Shown in pieces: positions 15,838 through 27,425 of a DNA stretch of 64,000 nt (positions are counted from its first letter, which is position 1; each line of letters starts with the position of its first letter). The position numbers and the translations under genes were made by a program. Location of the stretch: positions 32,945,999-33,009,998 of the forward strand of contig CM022672.1 in the NCBI GenBank assembly GCA_012295275.1, read 5' to 3'. This DNA comes from Chrysomallon squamiferum (lineage: Eukaryota > Mollusca > Gastropoda > Neomphalida > Peltospiridae). The notes under the pieces were generated by a model. That model did not search any database. It was not told where the DNA came from and saw only the letters and a program-made list of their open reading frames with translations.

Positions 15838-17159
15838 TATATATCAGAACCATTTTTTCTTTACTTCTCTTATCCTAAATTCATTTTGGTTCTTCACCTT
15901 TCTTTTATTGTTAATGATTGGTTCATTTTTCTCTTTTTATTCTTAATCAATCTTTACTTCATTTTCTTCAATTCGTTTCATCTTTTCTTTAACATTCCTA
16001 ATTATTATTTTTTTCTTTCTTTAAAAAGAAGGATTGTTTCAGACATATACAAAAAAAGACAGGCCTGAGGACAGTTTAGTATTTAATCAAAGGAAGACTG
16101 GATATATAAATAGAACTCTATTAATCTCGTGGTAAACAACCAAAAAAAAACCTCATAGTATATTAAAATAGAAAATGTAACAGAATAAAGATATTTTTTA
16201 TGATTCATCACAGACTGCAGGTTCTATCCTCTTTAATGTACCATCTTTCATTAAAGCATATGTATGTTTGTGCACTGTGTTCAAGTTATTTGTGTCTTGT
16301 GTTTTATGTTTGTTATGTATTTGTTTATATGTAGGTTTGTGTTACATGTACTATTAACTTGTTTGTGTGAATTAATCTCTATCAAATTCAAAAGGAAGAA
16401 AAAAATTATCTCCATTTGTTATAATTGGTGTAACACTTTATTAACAGATATCAGACAAATATTATTCCTAGAGTCAGTAGTACAAACAACAATTGAATCA
16501 CATTGTTTTTAATGCTTTTCTTGGATACACCACATGTAGGTAGATAGGTATGAGGTAAACAAATAACATATTTATGCTGTCTGACGTATCAACATAAGTG
16601 CAGGAATGTAAACTGACACTCCACCCTGGTGAGACGTCAATCAAAAATTTGTCTCGACTAATCCACGTTCATCAAGTCATCTAATTAACGTATTAACCAT
16701 TAAATTTATTTTATAACCTATTAATTCACATCTGTGACACATGACCCATATCATTAAATGTCATCTATGACATACAGCTCATATCATCCGATATCATCTA
16801 TGACATACCACTTAGGACATGACATATCACCAAACTGTTCTTTTGTGTATGGCAAATACTTGTTTTTAACGTGTAAACAGTACAAAAGTTACGTCAGAAA
16901 CCTGCCCTTAAATGAACTCTAAATTAAAACGAGCCATCGTGGATTAAGGTTTGACCTAAAAAAAACTAAACTAAGTATTTGAATGGAATTAAAAATGGGG
17001 GTAAAGTTAAATTCTGTCTCCAAATCTGATTAGAGATGTGCTCAACTTCTACATTGGTTTCATCTTCAGTGGTTGATGTTGTCAGAGAGATGGACTCATT
17101 AATGAAGAGTGAGACAGAGAAATAACAATATACCAATGGATGAACTGGACAGATGGATA

Positions 17160-17208
<49 letters not shown>

Positions 17209-19471
17209 GTGTGTGTGGGTGTGTGGGTGTGTGTGGGTGTGAAAAACAAAACAACAAATACAGCATACTGAACAGTTTGGGGTAATAGCAAAAAATTTAA
17301 ATATTACATTTTTAATTAAAAATTAAATATCTCAGTTTTAAAATTATTAATAAATTAACAATAAACATGAATATAAAAATCACACACTTACTTCTTTTTT
17401 CAGTACTCCTTTGGGACAATCTTTCATGAAGTCTTTGTACCTAGAAGTTGAGAAAAAAAATATACACTGAAGTTCAAGATTAAATACAGATAATTATGCA
17501 ATCTACAGGTAATCTAAATACCACAGAGAAATAAACACAATATTTATGGCTCACTATGGACTAAAAATATCCAGCCGTAAGGTAATAAGTATCAAATAAT
17601 TCCAACATAAATTTATTAGCCGATTTATCAAAAATCCTTTTAAGAACTACCTAGAGGCAAAGAGTGTGGTAGGTATTTCGTGCTTATTTAGAATTAAAAA
17701 AAATAAATACATTTTGACAGAAAGTTAAAATGTACTCCATTACATGAAAATATTCTTTCATACACCTTTCTGTTCATCTGTCTTTAACCCTTTGTTTGTC
17801 TGTCTCTCTGTGTTTCTTTATCTCTGATCTTGTATCATTTCTCTTTCTGAAGCTGTCTCTCTGTCTCTTTCTCTGTCTCACTCTTTTCCTTACACTCGTG
17901 TAAACAGGTACTCTTATTTACATGATTCTTTTTATACAGATATTCATTTTATATATATAACATTGTTTGTTAGCAAAATACTTAATATTTTTAACATATT
18001 CATATTCACACACATGCATAAACACGCAAACACACACACTTGTACACAGCCACGCAAATACATTACTCTTTATTTCTCTCAATATTTATACTCACCAATT
18101 CTGTAATTCTACTTGACTAACTGAAAGTAAAAAGACAGAAAACTTTTTTTTTAATAAAGTAGCTGTTGTTAAATTAAAATTAAATGCAAATTAAAACTTA
18201 ATCCTGTTTTTGTTTTTTAAATTAGTGTTTAGTAGTTGTAATTGTAAGAACGGTAGTAGTAGCAGTAGTAAGAAGTACTGGTTGTTATAGCTGTAGCAGT
18301 CATGGATAGTAGAAATTGCAGTAGTAGTTATGGTAGTAGTAGTTGTCTGTAACAGTAACAGTAATAATAGTGTGTGCTAGTTGTAGCATCAGCAGCTAGT
18401 AGTAGTAGTTAACAGCTGTAGTTGTAGTAGCTGTAGTAACAATAGTAGTTGAAGTATTAGTTGATATAGTAATATTAATAGCTGTACTAACAACAGTAGT
18501 AGTAGTAGTAGTAATAGTAGTTGTAACAGTATCAGTAGTGGTGGTTGTAGTATTTTTGTAGTAATAGTTGTAATAATAGTACAACTAGTAGTAGTAGTTG
18601 TTGTAATTGTGATAATAGAGACTAATAGTAATAGTAATAGTATTTAACTCCTTTATTTATGGTGGGGAGTTGTTTGTGTGTTGATGTGTTGTTTTTTTCT
18701 TGTTGATCATCTATATTTTTCAACAACCAAAAACTAAGGTAAAGAAGAACATAAATAACAGAAGTATGTTTTACAAACGTATAAAGAGAAAACTGATTAA
18801 AGTTGTCAATACTGCAGAGGTGAACAATAGCTTGTAGAGTTAAAGGGATAATTTTAGACTGAAGTCAAACACAAATTTGTGACTGTCGCAGTTGCAGACT
18901 GATAATTTGTTGCTCAAAATAACTTCCTTGATGATGGATATTTTAGCAAACTTTTATTTGTTTTTAAGTGAAGTTTGTACTTTAAGAGAACAATTTATTT
19001 TAATTTAAATTGCTATTTTCTAAAATAAATTTTAAAATAGTCCAGTTATTTTCTTGCACTAAAGATAGAACCGTCTACTAGACCCAAAATTAATATAATG
19101 TTTACTTCAGTTTGAATCTTCTTACAAAAATAAAATTTTAAACATTTGACGAATTAAAATTAGTATAGGAAGTTAAAACTCTAAAGATGGTTATTATAAA
19201 AGTCATTCTTCTAAAGATATGATGTAATAATAATAATAATTATAATAATAATAATATAATATTCAGAATAATAATAATATAATATTCAGAATAATAATAT
19301 ATACATTTGTTCAAAAATCCCATCTCAAAATACAAAACGTTATTCTTTTGTTTGTAAGCATGTATTATTTTCATCAATTACAGAGAAATGTAATAAGCAC
19401 TTTCCAAAATACAAAGCACGTGAGTTGGAATGAGACTGCAACTCAGTTTATCTCAGCTTAACTCATTATTG

Positions 19472-19509
<38 letters not shown>

Positions 19510-21271
19510 TTACATATAAATGTATATTCATATACACACCTACAAAGACCACACACACATACACACACAGCTAGAGAAATAAGATAAGATAGATATTTAC
19601 ATACATACATACAGAAAGATATACAGACAATTAATTACATGAACACAAAGAAAACAGAAACACAAAGGCAATACATACACACACTCATACACATATACAA
19701 ACAGACACACATAAATATTACTTTGCCTCATGATAACCATAACTAAATACTTAAATACAAAAAATATGCAAGATTTAGATGAGAATGGAAAAAAAAAGAG
19801 TCTTAAAAGCTATAGAACATGTAACTGATCCATGCTCATTGGCTGTGAATGATATTGCTTGTGTGCATGTACAAAGTAACAGCTTTTTTCATTAATTTTT
19901 TTTTTATTTTTTTTTTTCTTTTGGTTTACAGTTACTTTTTAACTTAGTAATTAAACTCATTTCTCAGGTTAAGTCATATCTTAAACTGCAGAAATATCAC
20001 CATTGTTTTTTTAAATATTTTTTTTAAATACTTGTTCTATGGACTAATTACTGAGGACTTTGAAACATAAGCACACTTACATCATTCTTATATATTAGTA
20101 ATTTACATATTATGTTTTTTCACATATTTTTATAATTTTTAGTTTGCCATTTTTTTTTTTTTTTAATATATATATTATTTTTTCTCTGTACATATAGAGA
20201 TGAAAGAGGTGTAAGTGGAGTTATCTACACTTTAAAAGCACTTGTGAAATAAAATATGATAAATGTTATTTTATGAAAAAATCTGAATTATTTGCTGTGA
20301 AAGACTTTTTGATATAAAGAACTGGTGTTTTTTTCTGTTTTTTTATTTATTTTTAATCATTGTTGCTTTAAAGTTCAAACCAAACTCACAAACTTCAATT
20401 AAATATTTGTTCTTGTAAAAAACAAAAAGACACTTAAAATGTACATTAAACATAAATATGGATATGATCTTAAATATACATGCAGACACATACATAACAT
20501 ACATACACACTATCATACACACACAGATACAAAAATACACATTATAGACAAGAAGAACACAGATCAACAGAAGTATTGTTAATTATCATGATGGCATTTG
20601 CTACATCCTCAAAATGCCCTCAAAAAGTACTTTTTTATTAAAGAAATTAATACAAAGCAATTTAAAAATCATTTTAAATTATATGAAAAGAAGGTTTGCA
20701 AATCTACATTTTTTATTATTCATCAAAATATGTTGTCATAGCAACAGAAATCATATTAATAACATGAAGAGATATTTTGTAAAATCTTTACTTTATTTGG
20801 AATAATTAAAATACAGAGACAGAACTACGTAAGCAGATAACCATTAATCATTCATACTGTCTTAAAAACATAATTCCCAGAAATCCTGAGGGAAAAAATC
20901 CATTTTTTCTTTATATTAAGCTCATTTCATCTTGAAATATAACAGATCTTCATCTGATACTTATGAATGTGAATTTCATTCAGTACAGTATTTTTATTTT
21001 TGTAACTTTTTCATGTTTATATATTTATTTATTTAATTATTATTAATTTTTTAAATTAATATATTATTGTTATTACTATTACTATTTAATTAAATTTTAT
21101 TATTATTATTATATTTTATTAGTGTTATTTATTTGACTTTTTAATATATATATATATTCAAATAAAAATAACCCCTAACTTTTTTTGAAAAACAATACCA
21201 TGATAGTATGACTATTTCTTGCTCTTTTTTTTTCTCAAAAGAATTCAGAGTATTTTTAGATAATGATATTC

Positions 21272-21305
<34 letters not shown>

Positions 21306-21595
21306 TGGAACTTTATTTTTATTTGTTTTCCTTTTATTATTATTTATTTATTAATGATTTTTTTTTTTTTTTTTTTTTGGAGGAAACCAAAATAACCATA
21401 TACTGATGCCATGTGATAGCTTTAAAAACCCAATAACTAAAAAAAAAAAAAACTTCAGTAGTATTAACATTATTTTACGTACATAATTTCTTGTAGTACA
21501 AGTTTTCTAGTTACTAGAAATAAATACTTACAGTAAGTACAGTTCATTAATTCCTTCAGTTCCGAAGATTTTAACTTGCTAGCTCTTTTGCCCAT
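3268..21595 (-). CDS. NCS1: Neuronal calcium sensor, NCS-1/frequenin type
   Basis: This is an EF-hand Ca2+ sensor of the recoverin/NCS family, which binds membranes through an N-terminal myristoyl group and regulates secretion and ion channels. Coding exons (minus): 21532-21595, 18096-18120, 17392-17440, 6430-6519, 5978-6056, 4431-4597, 3268-3363. All have GT-AG borders and join in phase to 570 nt, or 189 residues, against 190 in vertebrate NCS-1. I chose the ATG at 21595 because it gives MGKRAS, a good myristoylation signal; an in-frame ATG at 21646 would add 17 residues. EF1 is degenerate (KDCPKG, as in the family). EF2 starts at D73 ([12 protein letters not shown]), EF3 at D109 ([12 protein letters not shown]) and EF4 at D157 ([12 protein letters not shown]). 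[14 protein letters not shown] is a family signature. The C-terminus (ALTVDFEQ) differs from the usual NCS-1 tail, so this may be a divergent orthologue or a paralogue. The intron between exons 3 and 4 is nearly 11 kb and contains another gene. Confidence 0.93.
5858..5932. repeat. (CT)n microsatellite in a frequenin intron
   Basis: An almost pure CT run of about 75 bp. On the transcribed minus strand it is (GA)n and begins about 46 nt after the 5' splice site of the exon 5978-6056. Confidence 0.95.
6302..6380. repeat. (CT)n microsatellite in a frequenin intron
   Basis: A CT run of about 78 bp with a few CTGT interruptions near its right end. In the transcript it is (GA)n and begins about 50 nt after the donor of exon 6430-6519, mirroring the tract at 5858-5932. 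Confidence 0.95.
7300..9990. repeat. Trinucleotide-rich intronic tracts (TAA, AGT, TAC families)
   Basis: Within the large frequenin intron there are (TAA)n at 7306-7340 and 7423-7445, (AAC)n near 7848, AGT/TAG-rich tracts at 8080-8325, (GAT)n near 8303, and imperfect CTA/AGT stretches at 9590-9720 and 9820-9950. Reading frames here are repeat artefacts. Confidence 0.8.
11100..11345. repeat. Tandem repeat, unit about 60 bp, about four copies
   Basis: The phrase 'tatcactgttttaa' plus 'gatacataa(t/a)attattttact' recurs near 11115, 11175, 11225 and 11285 with small differences. It is intronic to the frequenin-like gene and has no coding content. Confidence 0.6.
13233..13982 (-). CDS. Nested single-exon gene, unknown function
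   Basis: One uninterrupted frame of 249 codons, ATG at 13982 to TGA at 13233, stands out by its higher GC content and codon-like texture inside an AT-rich intron of the frequenin-like gene, on the same strand. I do not recognise the family. The C-terminal half carries two related motifs 57 residues apart: [20 protein letters not shown] (residues 148-167) and [20 protein letters not shown] (residues 205-224), sharing the pattern E-x-x-x-IV-x-RL-x-R-x-T. The N-terminal half is basic and Ser-rich and contains CRKC (54-57). No signal peptide or membrane segment is visible. A TATA-like motif lies on the minus strand about 70 bp upstream (14046-14060). The bipartite short motif recalls small ciliary or microtubule-associated proteins, but that is a guess. 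It could also be the first exon of a longer transcript, although the frame ends in a stop rather than a donor. Confidence 0.75.
   Translation of the reverse strand: MADISYNATSHNLGEYRIKKYKPSRRFGPWHSVSGSEQLELSERLALHPSKQLCRKCSQSDNIIGAGHTEKLLLLRPRSGQSVTTEGRTDSTGRLNMSENSNEEQQTDHTRSATSASKYLNSTKGDRQFLRPRVVKSSQSQVVRGRTVNSKELDSIVSRLVRPTVASRGGIDLLDKDFVYITPRPRKTMPEVPGLERRYLGLQSVSQQEMKAIVARLTRMTAAYTAKFGPDPNTWVDTSPRRDKFSQKT
14046..14060 (-). promoter_or_regulatory. Possible TATA box of the nested gene
   Basis: The minus strand reads 'gtataatatg' about 70 bp upstream of the ATG at 13982. The surrounding 100 bp is more GC-rich than the intron background. Such motifs arise by chance in AT-rich DNA, so support is weak. 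Confidence 0.25.
14398..17245. repeat. Cluster of dinucleotide microsatellites
   Basis: Intronic tracts: (GT)n about 14410-14520, (CT)n 15027-15087, (CA)n 15447-15480, (CA)n 15771-15834 and (GT)n 17162-17242. The sequence between them is AT-rich, with no gene seen. Histidine-, leucine- or valine-rich frames over these tracts are artefacts. Confidence 0.9.
18230..18650. repeat. Imperfect AGT trinucleotide tract
   Basis: About 400 bp dominated by AGT/GTA triplets with TTG and AAC interruptions, in the intron upstream of the 25-nt exon 18096-18120. The Thr/Tyr-rich minus-strand frame is a repeat artefact. Confidence 0.8.
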
Positions 21596-22641
21596 TTCTT
21601 TGAAAAAATCAGTGTTTTGTTTTTGCGAAACGCTTACACATGGCATAATTCCCACGCCAGCTAGTTAGACGTCTGTACGAGCACGCGCTATGACGTCATG
21701 ATGTTGTTGACAGCTGGAGCCGACTGCCGTATGCCGAGAGGCTGTAAAACTGAAACCGTGGAAGAGACGCCGCCAGAACATGAACCATACTAAGCTTGTA
21801 AAGATAACCATTAAATTAATGTCTCCGTACTTAGACTAATTCACGTGACGAAAATAGATGTGATTTGTTTGTTTTGTTGTTTTGGAAGAAATATAAATCC
21901 AGAAATAGTTAAATGAGAGAGAGAAAAAAAAAAACGACTTTTTTGATTATTATTATTATATATTCAGGAAGAAAAATATTAATCAAAATAATAGAGGGTG
22001 GGGAATAATAAATAAATAAATAAATAATAAAACATGAAAAACAAACAAAAAAAGTTATTATTTTTAATTTTTCAAGTGTTTGTTCCTGCCTGGGCCTGAA
22101 TGTATGCAAAAGAGCAGGCAACCTTTTGTACAAAAAGAAATTATTATTAACCAAAAAAAAAAAAAGTAAATGTAGAAAATATATTTATTCATTAATTTAT
22201 TTAAAAACAGGAATTTACGATTCCGACATTATTGTTTATTTTTATTTTAGCGATTTTCGGCATGGGTAAAAACAGATATTTTCTAAATTACTTTTTTCTT
22301 ATTATTATTTATAATTAAACCCATTTCACTTAAAAAGTGATCGACAATATGGATTGCCTTTTTTGAAATACCGTATCTACTCTGGTTTGTGATAAACAGT
22401 TCGATGGTACCAGCTATTAATATCTCTTGATATGTTGTCGAGTTTCGACTTTCCTGTACATCATTTGATTCATTATTTTCTCCAAATTAAAAGCAGCGAA
22501 AATCGGTGTACAGTTACTAAACGAAAATACGTCATGCGGCCACATTACATTTAGAAATAATAAATTACGTGTTTGAATGAACTCGTGATTTCTGAGTAAA
22601 ATATTAAATAAATGAATGAAATAATTAATAATAATAATAAT

Positions 22642-22682
<41 letters not shown>

Positions 22683-22745
22683 TTAAGTTTATTGTTATTT
22701 TCTGCTAATTAATATCCAGATATTTTTAATTTATTTATTTAATTA
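20774..22745. repeat. Copy 1 of a duplicated block around frequenin exon 1
   Basis: Segments 20774-21010 and about 22060-22640 recur at about 22800-23040 and 23205-23785 in the same order and orientation. Copy 1 also contains, between them, exon 1 of the frequenin-like gene and its upstream region (about 21410-22060). The repeated parts are close to identical over long runs, for example around 'accagctattaatatctc'. It may be a tandem segmental duplication or two insertions of a dispersed repeat. Confidence 0.75.
21660..21790 (-). promoter_or_regulatory. Frequenin promoter region with a CRE palindrome
   Basis: This GC-richer patch just upstream of the initiator ATG contains the full cAMP-response palindrome TGACGTCA at 21691-21698, about 96 bp from the ATG, next to several CpGs. 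CREs near the start of neuronal genes are commonly bound by CREB/ATF proteins. The transcription start is not visible, so its position relative to the start site is inferred. Confidence 0.5.
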
Positions 22746-22799
22746 TTTATTTATTTTATGCCAGTCTAAATAACAAATTATTTTAACCTAGAATAATAA

Positions 22800-23061
22800 G
22801 AACTTTGTAAAATCTTTACTTGATGTGAAATAATTAAATTATAAAAAATAGAGACAGAACTACATAAGCAGATAATCATTAATTATTCATACTGTCTCAA
22901 AAACATAATTCCCACAAATCCTGAGAGAAAAAATTCTTTTGTTTCATTAAATTAAGCTCATTTCATCTTGAAATATAAAACATTTTCATCTGATACTTAT
23001 GAATGTAAATTTCATTCAGTACAGGATGTATTTCAATTTATTTTATTTTATTTTTCATGTC

Positions 23062-23102
<41 letters not shown>

Positions 23103-23785
23103 TATTAATTAACAAAATGGTACTTTATTTTTATTATTTTTAATTATTAATATTTATTTTCCTTTTTTTTTTTTTTTTTTTTTTTTTTTCAGAAGAGTGA
23201 ATAATAACCATAATTTTTATTGTTAATTTTTCAAATGTGTATGTGCGTTCGTGCGAGGGTCTGTTTGCGTGTAAAAGAGCAGGCAAGCAATTGCAAAAAG
23301 AAATCAGTATAGGATATTTATTTATTTATTAATTTATTTAAAAACAGGAATTTACGATGCCGTCATTATTGTTTATTTTTATTCTACAGTTACATGTATG
23401 GGTAAAAATATACATTTTCTTAAGTACTTTTTTCTTATTATTATTTATAATTAAACCCATTTCACTTAAAAAGTGATAGACAATATCGTTTGCCTTTTTT
23501 GAAATACCGTATCTACTCTGGTTTGTGATAAACAGTTCGATGGTACCAGCTATTAATATCTCCTGATATGTTGTCGAGTCTCGACTTTCCTGTACATCAT
23601 TTGATTCATTATTTTCTCAAATTTAAAAGCAGCAAAAATCGGTGTACAGTTACTAAACGAAAATACGTCATGCGGCCACATTACATTTAGAAATAATAAA
23701 TTACGTGTGTGAATGAACTCGTGGTTTCTGAGTAAAATATTAAATAAATAAATGAATAAATAAAATAATTATGATAATAATGATG
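22800..23785. repeat. Copy 2 of the duplicated block, lacking exon 1
   Basis: It matches copy 1 on both sides but lacks the exon-1/promoter segment. The part matching 21300-21410 is followed, after a poly-T run, by the part matching 22060 onward. It ends in GAT/AAT microsatellite sequence near 23785. Confidence 0.7.
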
Positions 23786-24079
23786 ATGATGACGACGATG
23801 ATGATAATAATATATTAATAAATTTAAAATGCACACAGATCCTAAGAGAGACTATTAATACATTTAAAAGCATTGATAAAATGTCTGTTTTGTACGTATA
23901 ATCAGCTTTATAATGCTAGAAATAATACAAATAATACTATTCTAATTTTTGCTATACTACTATTACTATTACTGTTACAATACTTCTATTCTTACTACTA
24001 CAACTACAACCACTACTGCTTAAATGTACTACCAGTATTACTACAATAAAAACTACTCTTCTGCTACGCTACTATTACT

Positions 24080-24107
24080 ACCACCACTACTTCTACTACT
24101 ACTACTG

Positions 24108-24146
<39 letters not shown>

Positions 24147-24147
24147 A
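24080..24147. repeat. (CTA)n microsatellite
   Basis: A run of CTA/CTG triplets merging into (AAT)n and AAC triplets, just upstream of the unrecognised coding-like segment. The leucine-rich frame across it is an artefact. Confidence 0.9.
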
Positions 24148-24213
24148 TAATAATAATAATAATAACAACAACAACCATTCTAGGAGGGTTCTTTCTATTC
24201 ATTAATCATTGTT

Positions 24214-24512
24214 TAGGCCCTAACTCAAGACATCATCGACGACGGAATGGACTCAGAGGAAAATCCACAGCTACGACGATCACCTCATATGGAAACTATT
24301 GTGGAAGTCGAAGTCAAAAGAAAACGAGAGGACGGTATCATCAGTGAAGCTCCTGAGAAAAAGTCTAAAACCAGTCAGAAAGCTAATCACCTGATTGACA
24401 TCATTAATGAGTTACTGGCAGAAAATGGTGCCAAAAATAGAGATGATTTATTAACATGGATTCGTAAGAATAAACTTATGTCTGATCAGATTGTAGGAAA
24501 GAAAGCTCCAGG
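24214..24512 (+). CDS. Unrecognised coding-like exon
   Basis: From 24214 to 24512 a frame with normal codon texture encodes a charged polypeptide. A basic Lys/Arg/Glu-rich part (VEVKRKREDG, PEKKSK) is followed by a helical-looking part (NHLIDIINELLAENGAKNRD, WIRKNKLMSD). It may begin at the ATG at 24247, or at an acceptor ending 'attgtttag' at 24213, and it ends at a donor-like 'CCAG|GTAAGC'. The exon would end in phase 1. I do not recognise the family. It could be a host exon or the start of a decayed mobile or endogenised element. Confidence 0.4.
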
Positions 24513-24554
24513 TAAGCCCTTAAGGGTTTTTTACTTATGTTATGGGTAAATTTT

Positions 24555-25141
24555 CTTTTGAGAGGATTCTTAAGCAACAGTTAGAACTGTTTGAAAAAGT
24601 CCTTGACCCTGACCAAACCATTCTAGATTATTTGGAAAAATGGTTACCAGGTGAAAAAGATTAAAAAAAAAAAAGAAAAAAAAAAGAGGTAATAATATTG
24701 CCGAACCTGAAGAGAACATGATCAATTTTGTTTATTGGTGCATCATTGCTCAACTCGATGGACTCAAACTGACTGCTAAAGTTATTAGCATCTTGAAAAA
24801 GCTGGACAATGAAATATCTTGTATCTGAGGAAACCACCATCGGTCAAGCTGGACAATTGCATGCTTTTCTACAAGGTGCAACATGTCCAAATCCAAAGAT
24901 GTGGGTTTGCTTTGCAAAATGGTTTGAGAACAAGGATATTGATCTAGCTGATTATTGCAAGTATGGATGGGATGCTGAGATTGATGGTGTATTTGATCAT
25001 CCAGGATTTGAGGATAATCTCATGTCAATCTCATTCAAATTGCGTAAAGATAACTGTTACTTCAAATCACATCCGCTCCTTTCATTGTTTCCGCTAATTT
25101 TTCAACACCATGGCGTTGTTATAAAAAGGCTGCCAATTTGG
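24555..25141 (+). pseudogene. Decayed coding-like fragments, family unknown
   Basis: Three blocks in different frames follow the segment ending at 24512. One spans 24555-24663 (containing LELFEKVLDPDQTILDYLEK) and stops. One spans about 24692-24826 (containing MINFVYWCIIAQLDG). One spans 24809-25141 (containing NPKMWVCFAKWFENKDIDL). Poly-A runs at about 24663-24685 and a frame change near 24809 separate them. The amino-acid texture looks like real former protein, rich in Trp, Asp and hydrophobics, not random AT-rich translation. I could not assign it to a transposase, reverse transcriptase or viral family by eye. Confidence 0.4.
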
Positions 25142-25257
25142 TAATCAAAGCGACGAACACGCCCGTTGACCTGTCAGAAAGCTTGGCCGTCGTAGACGTA
25201 CTTCACAACAGCTTGCTCTGATTAGCACGTTCATTTTTTTTTTCAGTTTCAGTTTCA

Positions 25258-25367
25258 GGTAATCAAGGAGAGCAGAGCGAAGTAGGGGAGAGCGAAGGAA
25301 AAGGCCAAACGAGAGTCAGTCAATCGGAGAAAACAATGTTTTTGAATGACATTGTCTTTACGGACAG
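25258..25367 (+). other. Candidate exon, unknown gene
   Basis: A poly-T tract and repeated 'tttcag' precede a GC-richer block that stays open (containing GEQSEVGESEGKGQ and FLNDIVFTDR) and ends at a donor-like 'GACAG|GTATGG'. Splicing from the phase-1 donor at 24512 to 25258 would keep the frame, which hints that both belong to one plus-strand transcript. AATAAA motifs occur near 25750 and 25918. No homology is recognised. Confidence 0.3.
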
Positions 25368-26268
25368 GTATGGTAAGCAATTGTCTATTCTTATTTTGAT
25401 AAGGTGTAATGTGCAATTAACCTGTGTCGTCAACATTTATTATACCTAAAATTTTAATGTTTTAATCTGTCCTCCGTTTCAGATTCTTATTTTGTCTTGG
25501 TTACACGTATGACCTTACTCGTATCATTAATCAAAATTATTTAAACGTATGTTTTATGACTGTAAAATGTATTATTATCAAGTCACCTGTATATAATAAT
25601 TAAATAATTAACGTGAACCTTAATGGGTGTTGTGTTTATTTCTCTAGAGGATAGATAGAATTTTTGATTTATACAGATTGCTGTCGATTTATCGTTTATA
25701 TTCCTTGTTAGGTGGCCATTAAAGAATCTTGTTACCATAGATTGAGCCTTAATAAAACATCCAAGGTGGTTAAAGGTGTGAGCCCCGTGACTGTGATTAC
25801 AAAACATTTATTACTGTATAATCAGTTACTTTTTTTGAAGTTTCGTTTGATAGGAAACAGTGTCATTGCACTTCTCAGCCTCTGCTTGTCGGTCATAAAA
25901 TTAGAAACTGTTCGATAAATAAAGTGATATGCAACAGGAATGGACAATGAAACCGATTATGAATGAAACATCTGTGTGATCATGAACAATTAAAAAAGAA
26001 ATATGAAATTGTAAAAACTAAATTGTTAGGTTTACCAACAGGACAGTTCGATGTCACAGTGACTTATGTATCACGTGATGAATAAAAAATGGTGAAAACA
26101 AAGAACATTCAGCAAATTATTGATTAATAAAATTAAACAAAAACTTTACTAAAATAGAACCAACATTATATATATATATATATTTTTTATTTTATTTTTT
26201 TATTTTTGCTATTGCTTATTTAACAAAATATAAAAATAAAATCATACCGGAAATGGAAGTTACATTAA

Positions 26269-26276
26269 TGACGTCA
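26269..26276. promoter_or_regulatory. CRE palindrome TGACGTCA, isolated
   Basis: A perfect TGACGTCA flanked by CCGGAAAT (about 26248) and CGGAAAT (about 26290), both ETS-like. This could be a promoter or enhancer, but no gene start is seen nearby. Confidence 0.25.
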
Positions 26277-27324
26277 TATCCGATGGAAACGGAAATATAC
26301 CAAGGTTACAGTGATATTTTATTAATGTTATAAAAGTTATATTTTTATTTTATTCCTTGCTTTTGCTTTAATAAAATTATAAAATTATGTACAATTGCAT
26401 GTTATTTATTTAAAACATATATTTTTTAATGAAGTTTCTAAACTTAGATATTTTATATATGTCAAAATCACCTTTCAATATTTTAAACAATATACGACGA
26501 ATTAATGTAGCATCTCTAATACTTTCAGCATTTCATATGCTTTAAAATCTGCTCGTCCATTTTCCACAGTGTCAATGCCATTATCATATCGACACAAATA
26601 CCAATCAGATGATTTAAAATTCTTCTTTCATTAATCAATCATTAATCTCCACATTTAGCCTTTTACATTTTTCTGTTTCTTCTATTTCTATAGCAATGAT
26701 AAATGTAAGAATATTCAGAAAATAGTTTTTCAGAAATAATAAATTTTATAATGTTAATTGTATCGTTAATGTCATTTAATAAAATAAAACAGATTATTGA
26801 ATATATAGTAAATATCTATCTATCTATATCTATCTATCTATATATATATATATATATATTAAAAAATTAAAACAGCCTTCTAATAATAAAGACCCATTTT
26901 ATTAATAACTGTGTTAATACGGTTAAAAAGGTTTTACTTTTCTTTCGGTGAACATTTGATTTGACCCATTTTCGACTTGTCAGTAAGCAAACTGATGCTA
27001 TTATTATGTAGTCATGAAGAAAACACGACTTTGACGTCGCCTTTATAATCAGCGTTCTTTCAGAGCTGCGCAGACGCATTAAAATGTAATGATTTTAATC
27101 CACATCGATCCTGAGCACTGGGAAAACTGAGCTATTTTTAGTTCCCATCCTGTGTATGATTATGCTGTATTATTATTATATTAAACATTTTTTTTTTCTT
27201 CCCAACATGCGTCTGCGAATAAATATATATATATATATATGGGTGTATTGTGCTGTTTCTAAGATAGAATATTTGTGAGATAACGTGACAGAAACGAAGA
27301 TTTGTTTATTTCGTTTCTCTACGA

Positions 27325-27425
27325 AGCTGAAGTTGTAGGAGCCGAACTGCGAACCAACCAGCTATCCGGTGTGAAGACCGTGTGTTAACCGTTTCACGAC
27401 AGTTGTTGATTTTAGCCGAATGTAC
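27325..27425 (-). repeat. Possible relic of a tRNA-derived element
   Basis: Read on the minus strand, this patch has a D-arm-like GTG...CAC hairpin with 'aaacggttaa' in its loop, a possible anticodon arm (CGGT...ACCG) and a T-arm-like 'ggttggttcgcagttcgg'. The boxes are imperfect and there is no clean acceptor stem, so this is not a functional tRNA. At best it is a SINE head. Confidence 0.2.

Noticed and set aside
27325-27425. Functional tRNA gene
   Set aside because: Arms are imperfect, the anticodon loop has the wrong length and no acceptor stem is visible. Kept only as a weak SINE-relic candidate.
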